The position numbers were made by a program, and so were the translations under genes. A DNA stretch of 5,920 nucleotides from Candidatus Bathyarchaeota archaeon (GTDB lineage Archaea > Thermoproteota > Bathyarchaeia > Bathyarchaeales > B26-1): assembly GCA_003662645.1 (NCBI GenBank), contig QMYL01000070.1, positions 1-5,920 of the forward strand, given 5' to 3'. The notes below the pieces were generated by a model, which did not search any database, had not been told where the DNA came from, and was given only the letters and a program-made list of their open reading frames with translations. The first letter of the stretch is position 1. Each line of letters starts with the position of its first letter. Shown here piece by piece: positions 4,882-5,920 of this stretch.

Positions 4882-5920
4882 ATGCCGAAGCCTGCTGAGA
4901 CCCCAGAACGCCTTCTAATACTATGTGTAGACAGGGATAATGATATTGGAAAGAAGGCTGGGGTTAAGACCCCGGTGATCGGAAGAAAGAGGAACATGAA
5001 CGCGGCGATAAAGCTGATAATGAGGGACCCAGAAGAGGCTGACGCCAACGCGATGTTCGAGGCCCTGAGGATATACGACGACCTGAAGGCTGACGCAGAG
5101 TCCGGGAATCTGAGGCAGATAGCCACAATCGCCGGGTCAGAGGTCGGCGGAATAGCTGCGGATAGGAAGCTCATATCAGAGCTCAAAGAGGTTCTGAGGA
5201 AGTTTCCAGCCGACGGAATAATCCTAGTCACCGACGGCTTCTCCGATGAGGAGGTCCTTCCACTCATCCAGTCCAGGGTTCCGGTGACATCGGTCCGGAG
5301 GGTCGTGGTGAAGCACAGCGAATCGATAGAGGAGACGGCGGCTGTATTCTCCAGGTACCTGAAGATGCTGGTTGAGGATCCCAGATACTCAAAGATGGTT
5401 CTCGGCTTACCGGGGATCCTGCTGATCGTCTGGGCCACACTATCCTTCATAGGGATCTTCATCCCCTACGATATAGGGACATGGACCTGGATAGCAGCCC
5501 TATTCATCGTTGGTACATACCTACTCTTCAGGGGGTATAGACTGGACCAGAAGATATTGAAGTTCTATAACTGGTTCGTCATGTCCTACTCAATCTCGGA
5601 GTTGATCACGGGCTTCTCGATGATTACAGGTCTACTGCTGGTTGGTATAAGCCTATACCAAGCCTGGTCTTACACGGCGATGTACGTCATACCCTATCCA
5701 TCACCATCCGACCTCGGGCAGTGGCTTGAGGTTCTACCACAAATCCTGGGGAACATGATCTACAAGTCTCTGACCTTGATAATCTTGGGGGTCTGCTTCG
5801 CCATATCAGGCAGGTTGATCCGCTACATTATCGAGAGGGACTCTAGGCTCTGGAGGACGATAACTATACTGGTGACCTGCGCTTGGTCGTGGGAAATATT
5901 CAACGAGGTCTCCCTAATAC
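4882..5920 (+). CDS. DUF373 family archaeal membrane protein (partial, runs off the window)
   Basis: The frame is open from ATG 4882 to the last base, giving 346 residues without a stop. The N-terminal soluble domain (about 10-165) carries the DUF373 signatures: LCVDRDNDIGKKAGVKTPVIG (14-34), DANAMFEALRIYDDL (54-68), ATIAG (81-85), DGIILVTDGFSDEEVLPLIQSR (111-132) and RRVVVKHSESIEET (139-152). The membrane part begins near 174, with helices at about 174-194, 200-217, 236-259, 292-309 and a final one near 325-345 that may be cut by the window edge. The family is conserved in archaea with no assigned biochemical function. The Asp-rich motifs CVDRDND and VTDGFSDEE suggest metal or nucleotide binding, but that is inference. 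An upstream in-frame stop at 4843-4845 leaves ATG 4882 as the only good start, and no strong Shine-Dalgarno precedes it. It follows the coiled-coil gene after 115 bases. Confidence 0.85.
   Translation, partial: MPKPAETPERLLILCVDRDNDIGKKAGVKTPVIGRKRNMNAAIKLIMRDPEEADANAMFEALRIYDDLKADAESGNLRQIATIAGSEVGGIAADRKLISELKEVLRKFPADGIILVTDGFSDEEVLPLIQSRVPVTSVRRVVVKHSESIEETAAVFSRYLKMLVEDPRYSKMVLGLPGILLIVWATLSFIGIFIPYDIGTWTWIAALFIVGTYLLFRGYRLDQKILKFYNWFVMSYSISELITGFSMITGLLLVGISLYQAWSYTAMYVIPYPSPSDLGQWLEVLPQILGNMIYKSLTLIILGVCFAISGRLIRYIIERDSRLWRTITILVTCAWSWEIFNEVSLI

Noticed and set aside
4665..5462. Long minus-strand open frame (265 codons) opposite the coiled-coil end and the DUF373 gene
   Set aside because: It is antisense to two well-supported genes, its product is Ser-rich with no recognisable family motif, and it arises from the codon pattern of the DUF373 frame.

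Overview
The window looks like chromosomal DNA from an archaeon, probably a Thermoproteota/Bathyarchaeia-type lineage, although the exact group cannot be fixed from this sequence. The evidence is two gene families known essentially from archaea (the DUF373 membrane protein and the COG1340-type coiled-coil protein), TATA boxes placed 24-26 bases from start codons as in leaderless archaeal transcripts, and strong use of AGG/AGA for arginine and ATA for isoleucine. There are no rRNA or tRNA genes, IS elements, CRISPR arrays or phage signatures. Coding density is high and all five main reading frames are intact.

Layout from left to right. Positions 1-101 are a short non-coding segment with two near-identical small dyads flanking an AT-rich box. 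A UroD/MtaA-fold protein lies on the minus strand (102-1160, TTG start with a strong Shine-Dalgarno). After a 149-base divergent spacer comes an FGGY carbohydrate kinase, very probably xylulokinase, on the plus strand (1310-2842). It converges on and overlaps by 18 bases a minus-strand gene (2825-3835) that encodes a six-TM rhomboid protease with an Hsp20/alpha-crystallin-like domain fused to its C-terminus. A 46-base spacer with a perfectly centred palindromic TATA element separates this from a divergent coiled-coil gene (3882-4766). A DUF373 membrane protein follows on the plus strand (4882 to beyond the window end).

The left half (UroD-like protein plus xylulokinase) suggests sugar or one-carbon metabolism. 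The right half is the more unusual part: an intramembrane protease carrying a chaperone-type domain shares one symmetric leaderless promoter with a coiled-coil protein and stands next to a conserved archaeal membrane protein. A role in membrane-protein quality control is a reasonable inference but is not proven by the sequence.
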